Positions 1-7,886 of a stretch of DNA of 64,000 bases are shown piece by piece. The notes under the pieces are model-generated. The model saw only the letters and a program-made list of their open reading frames with translations. It did not search any database and was not told the DNA's origin. The stretch is from Candidatus Dojkabacteria bacterium (lineage in GTDB: Bacteria > Patescibacteria > Dojkabacteria > B142 > JAFGFJ01). The stretch spans positions 1-64,000 of the forward strand of contig JAFGFJ010000005.1 in the NCBI GenBank assembly GCA_016931155.1, written 5' to 3'. Each line of letters opens with the position of its first letter. The first letter of the stretch is position 1. Position numbers and translations under genes: made by a program.

Positions 1-617
1 CTTAATAACTCATTGAGATAATTGGGTTGTTTTTCGAGCACATATTCAGGATATCCCCCGTAGTACAAATAATCATGTAACTTATCACTATTTTTGTTGA
101 ATCCTTTGAATTCTATAAAAGAAAGCGGGTATACAGTAATCGAAATACTTCTTCCCGTTAAAAAAGCTTTATTGTCTTCAATAAGTTTACTTGAAGATCC
201 AGAACAGATTATTTTCGACCGATTATTCGGAAGATCATACAAAGACTTTAATATTTGTGCCCATTTTGGGAAATAGTGGACTTCGTCTAAAAATATATAT
301 TTATATTTTGATTCAGTTAAGTATGTAAAAAGATCCAACCCTTCTAAAGTTGTATTATCCAAACTAAGGAATAAAATTGTCTTAGGGCTGACCCCTTGGT
401 TAATTAATTGGTAAATATATTGAAATAAAGTGACCGTTTTACCAACTCTACGTGAACCAAGTATAAAGAGGATTTGTTTCCTTGTATTAACGATATCAGA
501 AATTTTGGTTAGGTATCCAGCACGGAGAATACCTAAATTCACCTCTTTGCCTGTATGCCAAGGATTAAGAAGTTCTATTGTTTTTTGTTGGTGCCCAGTT
601 AATGCCATAGGAATCAT
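1..617 (-). CDS. AAA family ATPase with DUF4143-type architecture, 3' end cut by window edge
   Basis: Reading leftwards from an ATG at 617 gives an open frame that runs off the left edge, about 205 residues. A Walker A motif GSRRVGKT lies around residue 52-59. A Walker B-like FLDEVHYFPKW and a sensor-like IICSGSSSKL follow, in the order seen in the AAA_14/DUF4143 ATPase family. The C-terminal DUF4143 part would lie outside the window. The proteins are widespread in CPR and archaea; their role is not settled, with defence or toxin-antitoxin roles often suggested. ATG 617 is preferred over the in-frame ATG at 608 because AGGA precedes it at a suitable distance. There is a 138-base gap to the tRNA gene on its right. 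Confidence 0.85.
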   Translation of the reverse strand, partial: MIPMALTGHQQKTIELLNPWHTGKEVNLGILRAGYLTKISDIVNTRKQILFILGSRRVGKTVTLFQYIYQLINQGVSPKTILFLSLDNTTLEGLDLFTYLTESKYKYIFLDEVHYFPKWAQILKSLYDLPNNRSKIICSGSSSKLIEDNKAFLTGRSISITVYPLSFIEFKGFNKNSDKLHDYLYYGGYPEYVLEKQPNYLNELL

Positions 618-755
618 ATTAACACCATTCCTAGCGTAGTGCAATACCTTAGGAATATGCGTCAGGGTACTCTTAAGGTCACATTAATTTGAGTTGCAGA
701 GAATTCTGTATGCGGTAGTTCTGGATATACTTGATAGATAGTGTTGTCCAAGGTT

Positions 756-831
756 TGGCTGACTGGACAGGACTCGAACCTGTAACCTGACCGTTAACAG
801 CGGACTGCACTACCAATTGTGCTACCAGTCA
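756..831 (-). tRNA. tRNA-Asn (anticodon GTT), CCA encoded
   Basis: The reverse complement folds as a full cloverleaf. The acceptor stem is TGACTGG paired with CCAGTCA. The D arm is GCAC/GTGC with an AATTGGTA loop. The anticodon loop CTGTTAA contains GTT. The T arm is ACAGG/CCTGT with the loop TTCGAGT. The discriminator is G and the 3' CCA is encoded. The anticodon stem has one U-U mismatch at its second pair. Bacterial tRNA genes are common integration sites, but no integrase or repeated 3' end was found nearby. Confidence 0.95.
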
Positions 832-920
832 ACTCTTGGGGCACTAACTCTGAATGAGAAAGTAAAAAGATTAAAAGTTTTGAAAGAGCAAATAAAAACT
901 TAAGTAACCAAAAAAATACA

Positions 921-940
921 AAAAAACCGCTTTTTTGCGG
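921..940 (-). terminator. Rho-independent terminator downstream of the DUF2188 gene
   Basis: On the minus strand CCGC-AAAAAA-GCGG is followed directly by a run of six T. It lies 97 bases after the stop of the DUF2188 gene. A second, longer imperfect hairpin overlaps it: GCGGGTA(T)CTATTT at about 937-950 pairs with AAATAGTACCCGC at about 960-972, leaving one bulge. Confidence 0.7.
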
Positions 941-1036
941 GTATCTATTTCAATAATGCAAATAGTACCCGCTACTGCGAGTTATTATTCGAATTATTGT
1001 TATTGAGCTTCATTTTCATTTCTGTGAATTATACCA

Positions 1037-1309
1037 TCAGATACCAAAGTCTAGTCTATCACTAATTGTTCCATTTTTGCTATGAATGAATAGTGAGACT
1101 CCGCTGTTTTTTGCTATGTCTTTCGCAAATTCTCTACTCTCCTTTTGAGTAGTAAAAGTCTTGATTTTACTATTGGAATTTGCATATTTAACCACCCAAC
1201 CATTATCTACAGGTAGAAAGTGATAACTTCTTCTCACTTTTTCAACGGTATTTTTATATTCCTTTATTTGAGGATTGTTTTGGTTTGTTTTATATGGTAC
1301 TTTTTTCAT
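1037..1309 (-). CDS. DUF2188 domain protein
   Basis: This is a 90-residue protein. The region VRRSYHFLPVDNGWVVKY, the TTQKESREFAKDIAKNSG helix and the final IHSKNGTISDRLDFG match the compact DUF2188 fold: a strand with GW, a helix containing TQ.E...A..IA, and an IH..+G.I strand. The biochemical role of DUF2188 is unknown. The N-terminal 25 residues are Lys/Asn-rich and look like a flexible tail. The gene stands alone between its terminator at 921-940 and the DUF5674 pair, so it is probably transcribed separately. Confidence 0.75.
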   Translation of the reverse strand: MKKVPYKTNQNNPQIKEYKNTVEKVRRSYHFLPVDNGWVVKYANSNSKIKTFTTQKESREFAKDIAKNSGVSLFIHSKNGTISDRLDFGI

Positions 1310-1372
1310 CTTTGTTGAGTAGTCCCATCTGGACTTTGGTTATTATATCATTTTCCGACAATTGTATAGTCC

Positions 1373-1705
1373 CTACTTTTTATTCTTAAAGGCGAATAAT
1401 AATTGTATAAAGTATTTTCTCCAGCTTTCTTTTGAGGATTTGTAGCAGTTATTAAAAGCAAAATAATCTGACCATAATTCTCTTAACCTTGCAGTTTCCT
1501 TTCTCTGGGGGAATGATATTGGTGCGCTTAGAGTGAGGTCAATAAGCTCAAGTGACCTGTAAAATGCCATTTTGCTGAATTCTTCATTCTTCTTCTCTCT
1601 CCAGGAGATACTTCTCTCTACTTCACTTCCTATATTTGCCATTTGTTCAAGGAAGGGCATTTTACGCCACTTTCCTGCGGCAAGCTCCTTATGCTGGTTG
1701 TTCAT
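1373..1705 (-). CDS. Small helical protein paired with DUF5674, function unknown
   Basis: This is a 110-residue, predominantly helical protein without signal peptide or TM segment. It starts MNNQHKELAAGKWRKMPFLEQMANIGSEVERSISW. From memory, similar proteins recur in Parcubacteria and Microgenomates, but I know of no named domain. Its ATG overlaps the stop of the upstream DUF5674 gene by four bases (ATGA-type coupling), so the two are translated from one message. Tight coupling of two small soluble proteins in an accessory region is compatible with a toxin-antitoxin or regulator pair. That is inference only. Confidence 0.75.
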   Translation of the reverse strand: MNNQHKELAAGKWRKMPFLEQMANIGSEVERSISWREKKNEEFSKMAFYRSLELIDLTLSAPISFPQRKETARLRELWSDYFAFNNCYKSSKESWRKYFIQLLFAFKNKK

Positions 1706-2046
1706 TCTTTAACAAGTTTATTTACAATACTGATGATTTTTTCCTGGATCCCGGGATTGTCAACGCCTCGGCTTAGGTTGTTCTGTGTAGGTCTAAGGTT
1801 TATCATTGAATCAAATTCTATTCTTTTATCCTTGCTCAGACTGGGATAAATATTTATTCCCCACAGATTATCTTGACTTGATTCTTCTTCAAGCAATAAA
1901 GCTTCTTCATCAGAGTGCAATTCCCCGCCAATTGCCATTATTTCTTTTTCAATATCGACAACAGCCTTAACAAGATTTCCAAAGGATTTTTCTGCCTGTT
2001 CTTTAAGCTCGTCGAGAGTTATTGTGTTTCTGATAATCTGAATCAT
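1702..2046 (-). CDS. DUF5674 family protein
   Basis: This is a 114-residue protein. Recognisable family features in order are an N-terminal TLDELKEQAEKSFG helix, VKAVVDIEKEIMAIGGELHSDEEALLLEE, then QDNLWGINIYPSLSKDKRIEFDSMINLRPTQ and a C-terminal helix ending in IVNKLVKE. This pattern is typical of DUF5674, found mostly in CPR bacteria and of unknown function. Conserved acidic and His residues (GGELHSDEE) could bind metal, but this is unproven. It is the first gene of a two-gene unit with the overlapping gene ending at 1373. Confidence 0.8.
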   Translation of the reverse strand: MIQIIRNTITLDELKEQAEKSFGNLVKAVVDIEKEIMAIGGELHSDEEALLLEEESSQDNLWGINIYPSLSKDKRIEFDSMINLRPTQNNLSRGVDNPGIQEKIISIVNKLVKE

Positions 2047-2120
2047 TGTGAAATTATATTAGCATATTCTTTTCTTCTTCAAACCAAATTACTCTATCAA
2101 AGTAAGTTTTTGATGGCTGG

Positions 2121-2171
2121 AGTGTGCGATGTGGTGTGATGTGGTGCGATGTGATGTGGTGCGATGTGAAG
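2121..2171. repeat. Degenerate GATGTGGTG(C/T) tandem repeat
   Basis: Several imperfect copies of a 9-10-base unit (GATGTGGTGT, GATGTGGTGC, GATGTGATGTGGTGC) sit between the DUF5674 gene and the restriction block. G and T bias continues to about 2210. Open frames across it are composed of His/Thr repeats and have no coding character. Confidence 0.7.
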
Positions 2172-2300
2172 GTAGTGTGAAAGTGGGGAGAAGTGATGTG
2201 TTTGCTGTGCTGTATTGTTAGGGTATTTGATGTGTTGGGCTTTTACATTGCATTGTAAGGATATGGGCAAGGGAGTAAAATTAGGATTAATAATCAATTT

Positions 2301-5300
2301 ATGGTCACGAAAGAGATCTTCAAACGAAAACTTCAGAACCTGGTCGAAAGATTTCAGAAATTTGAAATTGAGAACAAAAGATCAATTTATAACGAAACGC
2401 TTGCAAGACGTGATTTCATTGATCCGTTTTTTGAAGCTCTTGGCTGGGATATAGACAACAGGAAAGGTCTCTCTTTCGACTCCCGGGAAGTTATACATGA
2501 GGATCAGCTTAAAATACAAGGTAAGTTTAAAGCTCCTGACTACTGTTTCAGAATTGATGGGAGAAGAAAATTCTTTGTGGAGGCAAAGAAACCCTCGATA
2601 GATATTAAACGGGGATTCTCAGAGTCGCTTCAGCTCAGACGCTATGGCTGGAATGGTGAGACTTCTCTTTCTATCCTTACCGATTTTGAGGAACTTGCTA
2701 TTTATGATACGAGGATTAAACCAAAGCTTTCCGACACTTCCAAAATTGCAAGAATTGAATACATAAAATACACAGAATATTTGGATAAATGGGAGCATAT
2801 TTACGATATTTTCTCGAAAGAAGCAGTCGAAGGCGGGAAATTTGATGAATTCATTGGTAAGCCAATTAAAGGAGTACTCAGTGTTGATAAGGACTTTCTC
2901 GAAACTATTAGCAATTGGAGAAACTGGTTAGCGAAAGATATTGCTACAAATAACAAGAAAATAACCATAGAGAACCTGAACCTTACTGTTCAGAAGCTGA
3001 TCGATAGAATTATCTTTTTAAGGATTGCAGAAGATAGAGGTTTGGAAGAATATGGGAATTTGCAAAATTTAATCAAATACAAAGACTCCTACAAAAGACT
3101 TGTAGAACATTTTGTGGTAGCTAATAAGAAATACGATAGTAATTTATTCGAATTTGAAAGTGGATTGACCCCGAATTTGAAAATATCGGATAAGATTTTG
3201 GATAAAATATTAGATGATCTCTACTACCCTACTTCACCGTATGAATTTTCTGTAATTGGTGTTGAATTGCTAGGAAAAATTTACGAGCAATTTTTAGGAA
3301 AAGTAATCAGGCTAACTTCCTCACACAATGCTGTAGTTGAAGAAAAACCTGAGGTTAGAAAAGCTGGAGGCGTATACTACACTCCAAAGTATATTGTCGA
3401 ATATATTGTCAAAAATACAGTTGGGGAGCTTGTTAAAGGAAAGACTCCAAAGCAAATTGAAAAAATAAAAATAGTTGATCCAGCGTGTGGTAGTGGAAGC
3501 TTTCTTATTGGAGCATATGATTATTTGCTGGATTACCATTTAAATTACTATATGAAATCCAATCCTTCACAATACAAAAAGGAAGTTTTTAAAGACTCTT
3601 TAGGAAACTGGCTTCTAACTACTTTAGAAAAGAGGAAGATCCTTCTCAATAATATTTATGGTGTAGATATAGATAGACAGGCAGTTGAGGTGACGAAGCT
3701 GAGTTTATCTCTAAAAATGCTTGAAAACGAAAATAGAGAAACGATAAATCAGCAGCTAAAAATTTTTGCAGAAAGAATTCTTCCAGACCTTGAGGGTAAT
3801 ATCAAGTGTGGGAACTCACTAATTGGGAGTGATTATTGGGATGATAAGGATTTGAGTAAAGTAACTGAGGAAGAAATAAGAAAGGTAAATTCATTCGATT
3901 GGAAAAAAGAGTTTAGTGAAGTGTTTAAGCAAGGAGGGTTTGATGGGGTGATAGGGAATCCGCCGTATATTAAGATTCAGGGACTACAGGAATTTGCACC
4001 TGAACAAGTCTCATACTTGAAAAGTACATATGAGTCAGCCTCTAAAGGGAATATAGACATCTATGTAATGTTTTTGGAGAAGTCGCTTAAATTGCTCAAC
4101 AAAACGGGACTTTCTGGCTTTATCTTACCACATAAATTCTTCCAAGCAGATTTCGGGTCTATGGTCAGGAGAATCATAAGTACAGGAAAATCTGTTAGAA
4201 AAGTACTAAGTTTTAGGGAAAAGCAAGTATTTACAAACGCAACTACATATACCTGCTTGTTATTTTTATCTGGAAGGCAGAATAAAGTCTTCAATTATTC
4301 ACAAATACGAGAAAATCAAGACCCCGAAGGGTATCTTAAAAATGTAAAATTTAATAAATTGACAAGTGATCAACTGGATCATGATAAGTGGAATCTTACT
4401 AACCTGGAAACAAAATCTGTTTTAGATAAGTTAAATCGAAATACTATTACGCTTGGTGACATCACTGAGAAAATTTTTGTTGGTTTACAGACAAGTGCTG
4501 ATAAAATATACGTCTTAGAGATTTTGGGAGAGGATACAGATAACTACAGACTGTTTTCGAAGAGTTTAGGAAGGGAGGAAATTTTAGAAAAAGGTCTTTG
4601 TAAGAAATTCCTAATGGGGAAAGAAGTCCACAGATACCAACCCTTGACTGCAAAGAACGTTGTTATTTTTCCATATAAGTTAAATAAGAATGAACCTGAA
4701 CTTATGCCACTAGACTACATACGTTTAAATTTCCCAAAAGGTTATGAATATATACTAAGAAATAAGGAAGAACTTGAGAGAAGAGAAAAAAGCAAATTCA
4801 AAGATAGCTGGTGGTGTTTTGGTAGGCCACAGAACTTACACGACTTTGATAAGGAGAAAATAGTGATGCCAGATATCTCTGTTAAACCCGAACTCACTTA
4901 TGATGAGAGCAACTTGTATCATACGACGACAGTTTATAGCGTTCTCTTCAAGGAAATTAAGGAAGATCCGATCTATGTGCTTGGTGTATTAAATTCAAGC
5001 CTTTTTTGGTTCTTTATCAAAAATACTGGAACAGTTTTACGCGGTGACTATATACGATTTAAGACAAATTATTTAAAACCATTTCCAATTAGATTAATTA
5101 ATTTCCATAACAATGAAGAAAAAACAACTCATAACGATATCGTTAAAATGGTAAGACAAATTCTTAGTCTAAAAAAAGAGTTGATTTCAAATATGTCAAA
5201 TTTGCAGAAGAAACTTAGTGAGAAGAGGATTGATAACTTGGAGATGAAGATCAATCAGGATGTTTATAAATTGTATAAATTAACAGAAACAGAAATAGGT

Positions 5301-5321
5301 ATTATTGAGAAATCATTATGA
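2301..5321 (+). CDS. Type IIG restriction-modification enzyme (Eco57I-like), nuclease plus N6-adenine methyltransferase
   Basis: This 1006-residue protein carries all activities of a type IIG system. The N-terminus (about 35-130) has a PD-(D/E)XK-like nuclease: PD at 79-80 and EAK at 94-96 in FFVEAKKPS. A helical linker follows. The Eco57I-type methyltransferase core has SAM motif I DPACGSGSF at about 393 and catalytic NPPY at 553-556, diagnostic for N6-adenine methylation. The remaining 430 residues contain the target-recognition region (GLQTSADKIYVL and ILGVLNSSLFWFF-type motifs) and a C-terminal coiled coil. Its stop overlaps the next gene by four bases. It looks intact, with no frameshift. 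The specificity cannot be read from sequence. Confidence 0.93.
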   Translation: MVTKEIFKRKLQNLVERFQKFEIENKRSIYNETLARRDFIDPFFEALGWDIDNRKGLSFDSREVIHEDQLKIQGKFKAPDYCFRIDGRRKFFVEAKKPSIDIKRGFSESLQLRRYGWNGETSLSILTDFEELAIYDTRIKPKLSDTSKIARIEYIKYTEYLDKWEHIYDIFSKEAVEGGKFDEFIGKPIKGVLSVDKDFLETISNWRNWLAKDIATNNKKITIENLNLTVQKLIDRIIFLRIAEDRGLEEYGNLQNLIKYKDSYKRLVEHFVVANKKYDSNLFEFESGLTPNLKISDKILDKILDDLYYPTSPYEFSVIGVELLGKIYEQFLGKVIRLTSSHNAVVEEKPEVRKAGGVYYTPKYIVEYIVKNTVGELVKGKTPKQIEKIKIVDPACGSGSFLIGAYDYLLDYHLNYYMKSNPSQYKKEVFKDSLGNWLLTTLEKRKILLNNIYGVDIDRQAVEVTKLSLSLKMLENENRETINQQLKIFAERILPDLEGNIKCGNSLIGSDYWDDKDLSKVTEEEIRKVNSFDWKKEFSEVFKQGGFDGVIGNPPYIKIQGLQEFAPEQVSYLKSTYESASKGNIDIYVMFLEKSLKLLNKTGLSGFILPHKFFQADFGSMVRRIISTGKSVRKVLSFREKQVFTNATTYTCLLFLSGRQNKVFNYSQIRENQDPEGYLKNVKFNKLTSDQLDHDKWNLTNLETKSVLDKLNRNTITLGDITEKIFVGLQTSADKIYVLEILGEDTDNYRLFSKSLGREEILEKGLCKKFLMGKEVHRYQPLTAKNVVIFPYKLNKNEPELMPLDYIRLNFPKGYEYILRNKEELERREKSKFKDSWWCFGRPQNLHDFDKEKIVMPDISVKPELTYDESNLYHTTTVYSVLFKEIKEDPIYVLGVLNSSLFWFFIKNTGTVLRGDYIRFKTNYLKPFPIRLINFHNNEEKTTHNDIVKMVRQILSLKKELISNMSNLQKKLSEKRIDNLEMKINQDVYKLYKLTETEIGIIEKSL

Positions 5322-6019
5322 AAAACATAAAAGATGTAATAGGAAAAGGAAGCTCTAAGCTATTACAGAGCCACTTAATACAAAGGATTATCGACTTCGT
5401 TTTTTCCTTTAGCATAATGATCGTTGCCTATTTGCTTATTATCAAATTGATTCAGCTTTTGACCAAAACTAGCCTTAGTTTTGACGATTCTGATAAACAA
5501 AACCTAGTACAAATTGCTTTATTAGCAGGACTGTTTGCGACGGTGAGAGAAGCAATAGCAAACAGACAAGAAGCAGTCAAACTAAGAGAATCTGAAGAAA
5601 CACCTATTCTTACCATGCACATCAGGACGGTTGATATAAATGAGCTTAAAAAACATGGTCTTGATGGTTGGGATTTTTATAATATTGGTGAAAATATTTA
5701 TAAATATATAGTTATTAGAAACACGGGGAAAGGTACAGCCCTTAATCTCAAAGTTAATCCTATTGATAATCGAAACATGGAGTTTGCTGAATTTAAGAAT
5801 TACGTCATTGCTCCTGGATCGGATGAGGTAGCAATTAAGCTAAAAAACAAACCTGTAGATCAGAAAGAACTAAACGGGGTTCAGTATAAAATTGAAACTG
5901 AGACTATTTCAGGCAAAAAGTGGTTTTACAGATCAGAGATTAGAGATGTAGAAAAAAATTACATTATGTTTGTAAAGATGACGGACAAAGAAGGAGAATT
6001 AATGAAAAACAATATCTAA
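5318..6019 (+). CDS. Membrane protein of unknown function within restriction operon
   Basis: This is a 233-residue protein whose ATG overlaps the stop of the type IIG gene. A hydrophobic helix at about 26-48 (FVFSFSIMIVAYLLIIKLIQ) and a weaker one at about 64-76 suggest membrane anchoring. The soluble C-terminal half is beta-rich, with VIRNTGKGTALNLKV followed by further strands, like the Asn-Gly-Gly pattern of CARDB/Ig-like modules. I do not recognise the family. Sitting between a type IIG enzyme and an Mrr-like nuclease, it may be an accessory of a defence unit. The helix content and operon position are seen; the role is inferred. Confidence 0.8.
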   Translation: MKNIKDVIGKGSSKLLQSHLIQRIIDFVFSFSIMIVAYLLIIKLIQLLTKTSLSFDDSDKQNLVQIALLAGLFATVREAIANRQEAVKLRESEETPILTMHIRTVDINELKKHGLDGWDFYNIGENIYKYIVIRNTGKGTALNLKVNPIDNRNMEFAEFKNYVIAPGSDEVAIKLKNKPVDQKELNGVQYKIETETISGKKWFYRSEIRDVEKNYIMFVKMTDKEGELMKNNI

Positions 6020-6035
6020 TTATTAAATTATATAA

Positions 6036-6914
6036 ATGTCAAAATCAAAAGAGGTAGCCATAAAAACTCTCTACAAAGTGTTCGAGATACTCAAAAGGAA
6101 TAATAATCAACTGCCTGGTAAGGAGGTTCTAGCGCAAATAGAAAAAGAGGTAGAATTTACCGATTGGGAGAAAGAAAGATATGAGAAAACTGGATATATC
6201 AGATGGCAATCGATTATCCATTTTTATACTATAGATGCAATAAAATCTGGACACTTATATAAGAAAAATGGCATTTGGTATTTAACTGAAGAGGGGGCAA
6301 AAGCTATGAAACTCGGACCAGAGAAGCTTTTCGAAAGTGCAAGGGAGGGCTATAAGAAATGGGCATCAGAGCGACCTGATGAAGTAGGAAGTGGTGAGCA
6401 TGAAGATACGAGTCAGAGCCAGAAGGCGAACCTAGAACAACTCGAGGAGCAAGCATTTTTACAACTTGAAGATTATATTCGTTCATTAAACCCCTATGAA
6501 TTTCAAGATATTGTAGCCGCTTTATTAAGAGGTATGGGTTACTACACACCATTCGTAGCTCCAAGAGGAAAGGATAATGGAATTGATATTATTGCCTACA
6601 AAGATCCTATAGGTACGGAGAAACCGATAATAAAAGTTCAAGTAAAACATCACCCTGATAGTTCGGTACAGTCTCAGGATATACAAAAACTCAAAGGTAC
6701 TTTATCGCATGATGAAGAAGTCGGAATCTTTGTAACATCTGGGAAATTTTCCTCCGGTGCCATTCGAGAAGCAAGAATGTCAAAATTGCATATAGAGACG
6801 ATTGATTTTACGAGATTTGTTGAATTATGGAAGCAATTTTACAATAAGCTTTCTGATGAAGATAAAAATTTATTGCCGTTACATCCAATTTACTTCCTTG
6901 GTACGAATGAATAA
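6036..6914 (+). CDS. Mrr-like restriction endonuclease
   Basis: This is a 292-residue protein with the two-part Mrr layout. An N-terminal winged-helix region (about 1-110) contains TGYIRWQSIIHFYTIDAIKSGHLYKKNGIWYLTEEGAKAM. A linker leads to a catalytic PD-(D/E)XK domain (about 150-270). Within it NPYEFQDIVAALLRGMGY is followed by the GxD-type active-site segment KDNGIDI (D180, D184) and QVK (Q202, K204), matching the Mrr_cat D...QxK signature. Mrr proteins usually cleave methylated DNA. Here it lies 16 bases after the membrane protein and in the same direction, so it appears to be the third gene of the restriction operon. Confidence 0.9.
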   Translation: MSKSKEVAIKTLYKVFEILKRNNNQLPGKEVLAQIEKEVEFTDWEKERYEKTGYIRWQSIIHFYTIDAIKSGHLYKKNGIWYLTEEGAKAMKLGPEKLFESAREGYKKWASERPDEVGSGEHEDTSQSQKANLEQLEEQAFLQLEDYIRSLNPYEFQDIVAALLRGMGYYTPFVAPRGKDNGIDIIAYKDPIGTEKPIIKVQVKHHPDSSVQSQDIQKLKGTLSHDEEVGIFVTSGKFSSGAIREARMSKLHIETIDFTRFVELWKQFYNKLSDEDKNLLPLHPIYFLGTNE

Positions 6915-6992
6915 AACCTTTTAAGGAAAAACTCTAACTAATGAGGATATTGAGTATTAACAAAAGATTATTATTGCACTTGTAGAAAAGAA

Positions 6993-7031
6993 ATAGGGGT
7001 CAAGTCGCCTACTCCTTCTCTTAACCCCTAT
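6993..7031 (-). terminator. Probable terminator of the DUF3892 gene
   Basis: ATAGGGGT at 6993-7000 pairs with ACCCCTAT at 7024-7031, with additional AAG/CTT pairing inside. On the minus strand the hairpin is followed by TTTCTTTTC. It lies just after the DUF3892 stop and may also serve the converging Mrr operon. Confidence 0.5.
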
Positions 7032-7050
7032 GAAGTTTAATAAATTATTT

Positions 7051-7350
7051 CTAAATATTTCTTTTTAAACAATCTGGAAGATTTACTAAATTATCTTCTT
7101 TTTTGCTATTTGGATCACTTCGTAGATACCACTCATCTGTTTTATCATGTGGTATCCATTTGCAATCAACTCTCGTATTATTCTTTATGTTATAACAAAT
7201 AAATGTATCAGTATTTCTATATACCTGATTACTAAATGATGTTTTAGATATTATTGTGTATCTATTTGATCCATCGTTGTTGTATCCGTAATGAGTGATC
7301 TCACTTTCAAGGTCACCATTTTTGGTTGTTGCTATAATAAAATATTTCAT
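7051..7350 (-). CDS. DUF3892 family protein
   Basis: This is a 99-residue protein. An N-terminal beta segment contains ITHYGYNNDGSNRYTI. A central NTDTFICYNIKNNTRVDCKW follows. The conserved end is DEWYLRSDPNSKKEDNLVNLPDC. The last block, with YLR(T/S) and DNL..LP.C, is the DUF3892 hallmark. The function is unknown; in other bacteria DUF3892 proteins are scattered singletons. A minus-strand TATAAT at 7366-7371 is a possible -10 very close to the start. Confidence 0.75.
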   Translation of the reverse strand: MKYFIIATTKNGDLESEITHYGYNNDGSNRYTIISKTSFSNQVYRNTDTFICYNIKNNTRVDCKWIPHDKTDEWYLRSDPNSKKEDNLVNLPDCLKRNI

Positions 7351-7450
7351 TTGATTTTATTAAAAATTATAATTTGTTTACTTTTTTACAAAGTCGCATA
7401 CATTATGACTTGCAAACTCTTTGAAATTAATCAATAATTAATTTGATTCA

Positions 7451-7489
7451 AGGGGACTCTTCGAGATTGCTGAAGAGTTCTCTTTTTTA
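7451..7489 (+). terminator. Strong plus-strand Rho-independent terminator
   Basis: AGGGGACTCTTC at 7451-7462 pairs with GAAGAGTTCTCT at 7472-7483 (12 pairs, two of them G-U), closed by a 9-base loop and followed by TTTTTTAT. No plus-strand protein gene ends just before it. The transcript it stops must begin in the roughly 100 bases after 7350 or read through from the Mrr operon. Confidence 0.75.
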
Positions 7490-7528
7490 TTCATTCATAA
7501 TAGTTTATTAATAAATAAAATAAGGCAA

Positions 7529-7552
7529 CAAAAAACCGCCTTTTCTGGCGGT
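7529..7552 (-). terminator. Minus-strand Rho-independent terminator after a structured non-coding region
   Basis: On the minus strand ACCGCC-AGAAAA-GGCGGT is followed by a T run (complement of the A run at 7529-7534). There is no open frame ending before it. It closes the structured interval up to about 7720 or the heliorhodopsin transcript. Confidence 0.75.
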
Positions 7553-7721
7553 CTGTATGTGAATTTAATCTCCTTCTATTGTTAAAGCAATAAATATAAT
7601 TAAAATTCACTGACTACCCACCAGTAGCTCATAAGTGGCAAAACTTGTGAGACTGGCTGATTATATATACTGAAACTTACTTGTGCAACACAATCTTTAG
7701 ATGTGTACTTTATTTATTATA
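7553..7721 (-). ncRNA. Candidate structured non-coding RNA
   Basis: This gene-free interval has two good hairpins before the minus-strand terminator. GTGAATTTAAT at 7559-7569 pairs with ATTAAAATTCAC at 7599-7610 with one extra base and a nested short stem. CCAGT(AG)CTCATAAGT at 7621-7636 pairs with ACTTGTGAGACTGG at 7643-7656 with a two-base bulge. A minus-strand TATAAT lies at 7716-7721 with a poorly placed TTGATA upstream (20-base spacer). An RNA of about 160-190 bases is plausible. It could instead be the 3' UTR of the heliorhodopsin message. I do not recognise tmRNA, RNase P or SRP signatures. An extended -10 (TGGTATAAT, 7732-7740) on the opposite strand complicates the picture. Confidence 0.35.
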
Positions 7722-7886
7722 AAGCCTTTTCTGGTATAATGTATCAAATCTTTGTACAGTCTTTGATGTTAAATAAATTGAAAAACAAAGATATTTCTTC
7801 AACGACTAACACGATCAGGTCTGATTGCTGCTAGGTTTCTTATTACATAGCTTCTAGTAGTCAGATTTTCAAATCAGATTTAGCCT

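Noticed and set aside
756..831. tRNA-associated integration site
   Set aside because: No integrase gene and no second copy of the tRNA 3' end were seen in the window, although accessory genes lie on both sides.
2097..2297. Minus-strand 66-codon frame rich in His and Thr
   Set aside because: It is created by the GATGTGGTG tandem repeat and has no codon or protein character.
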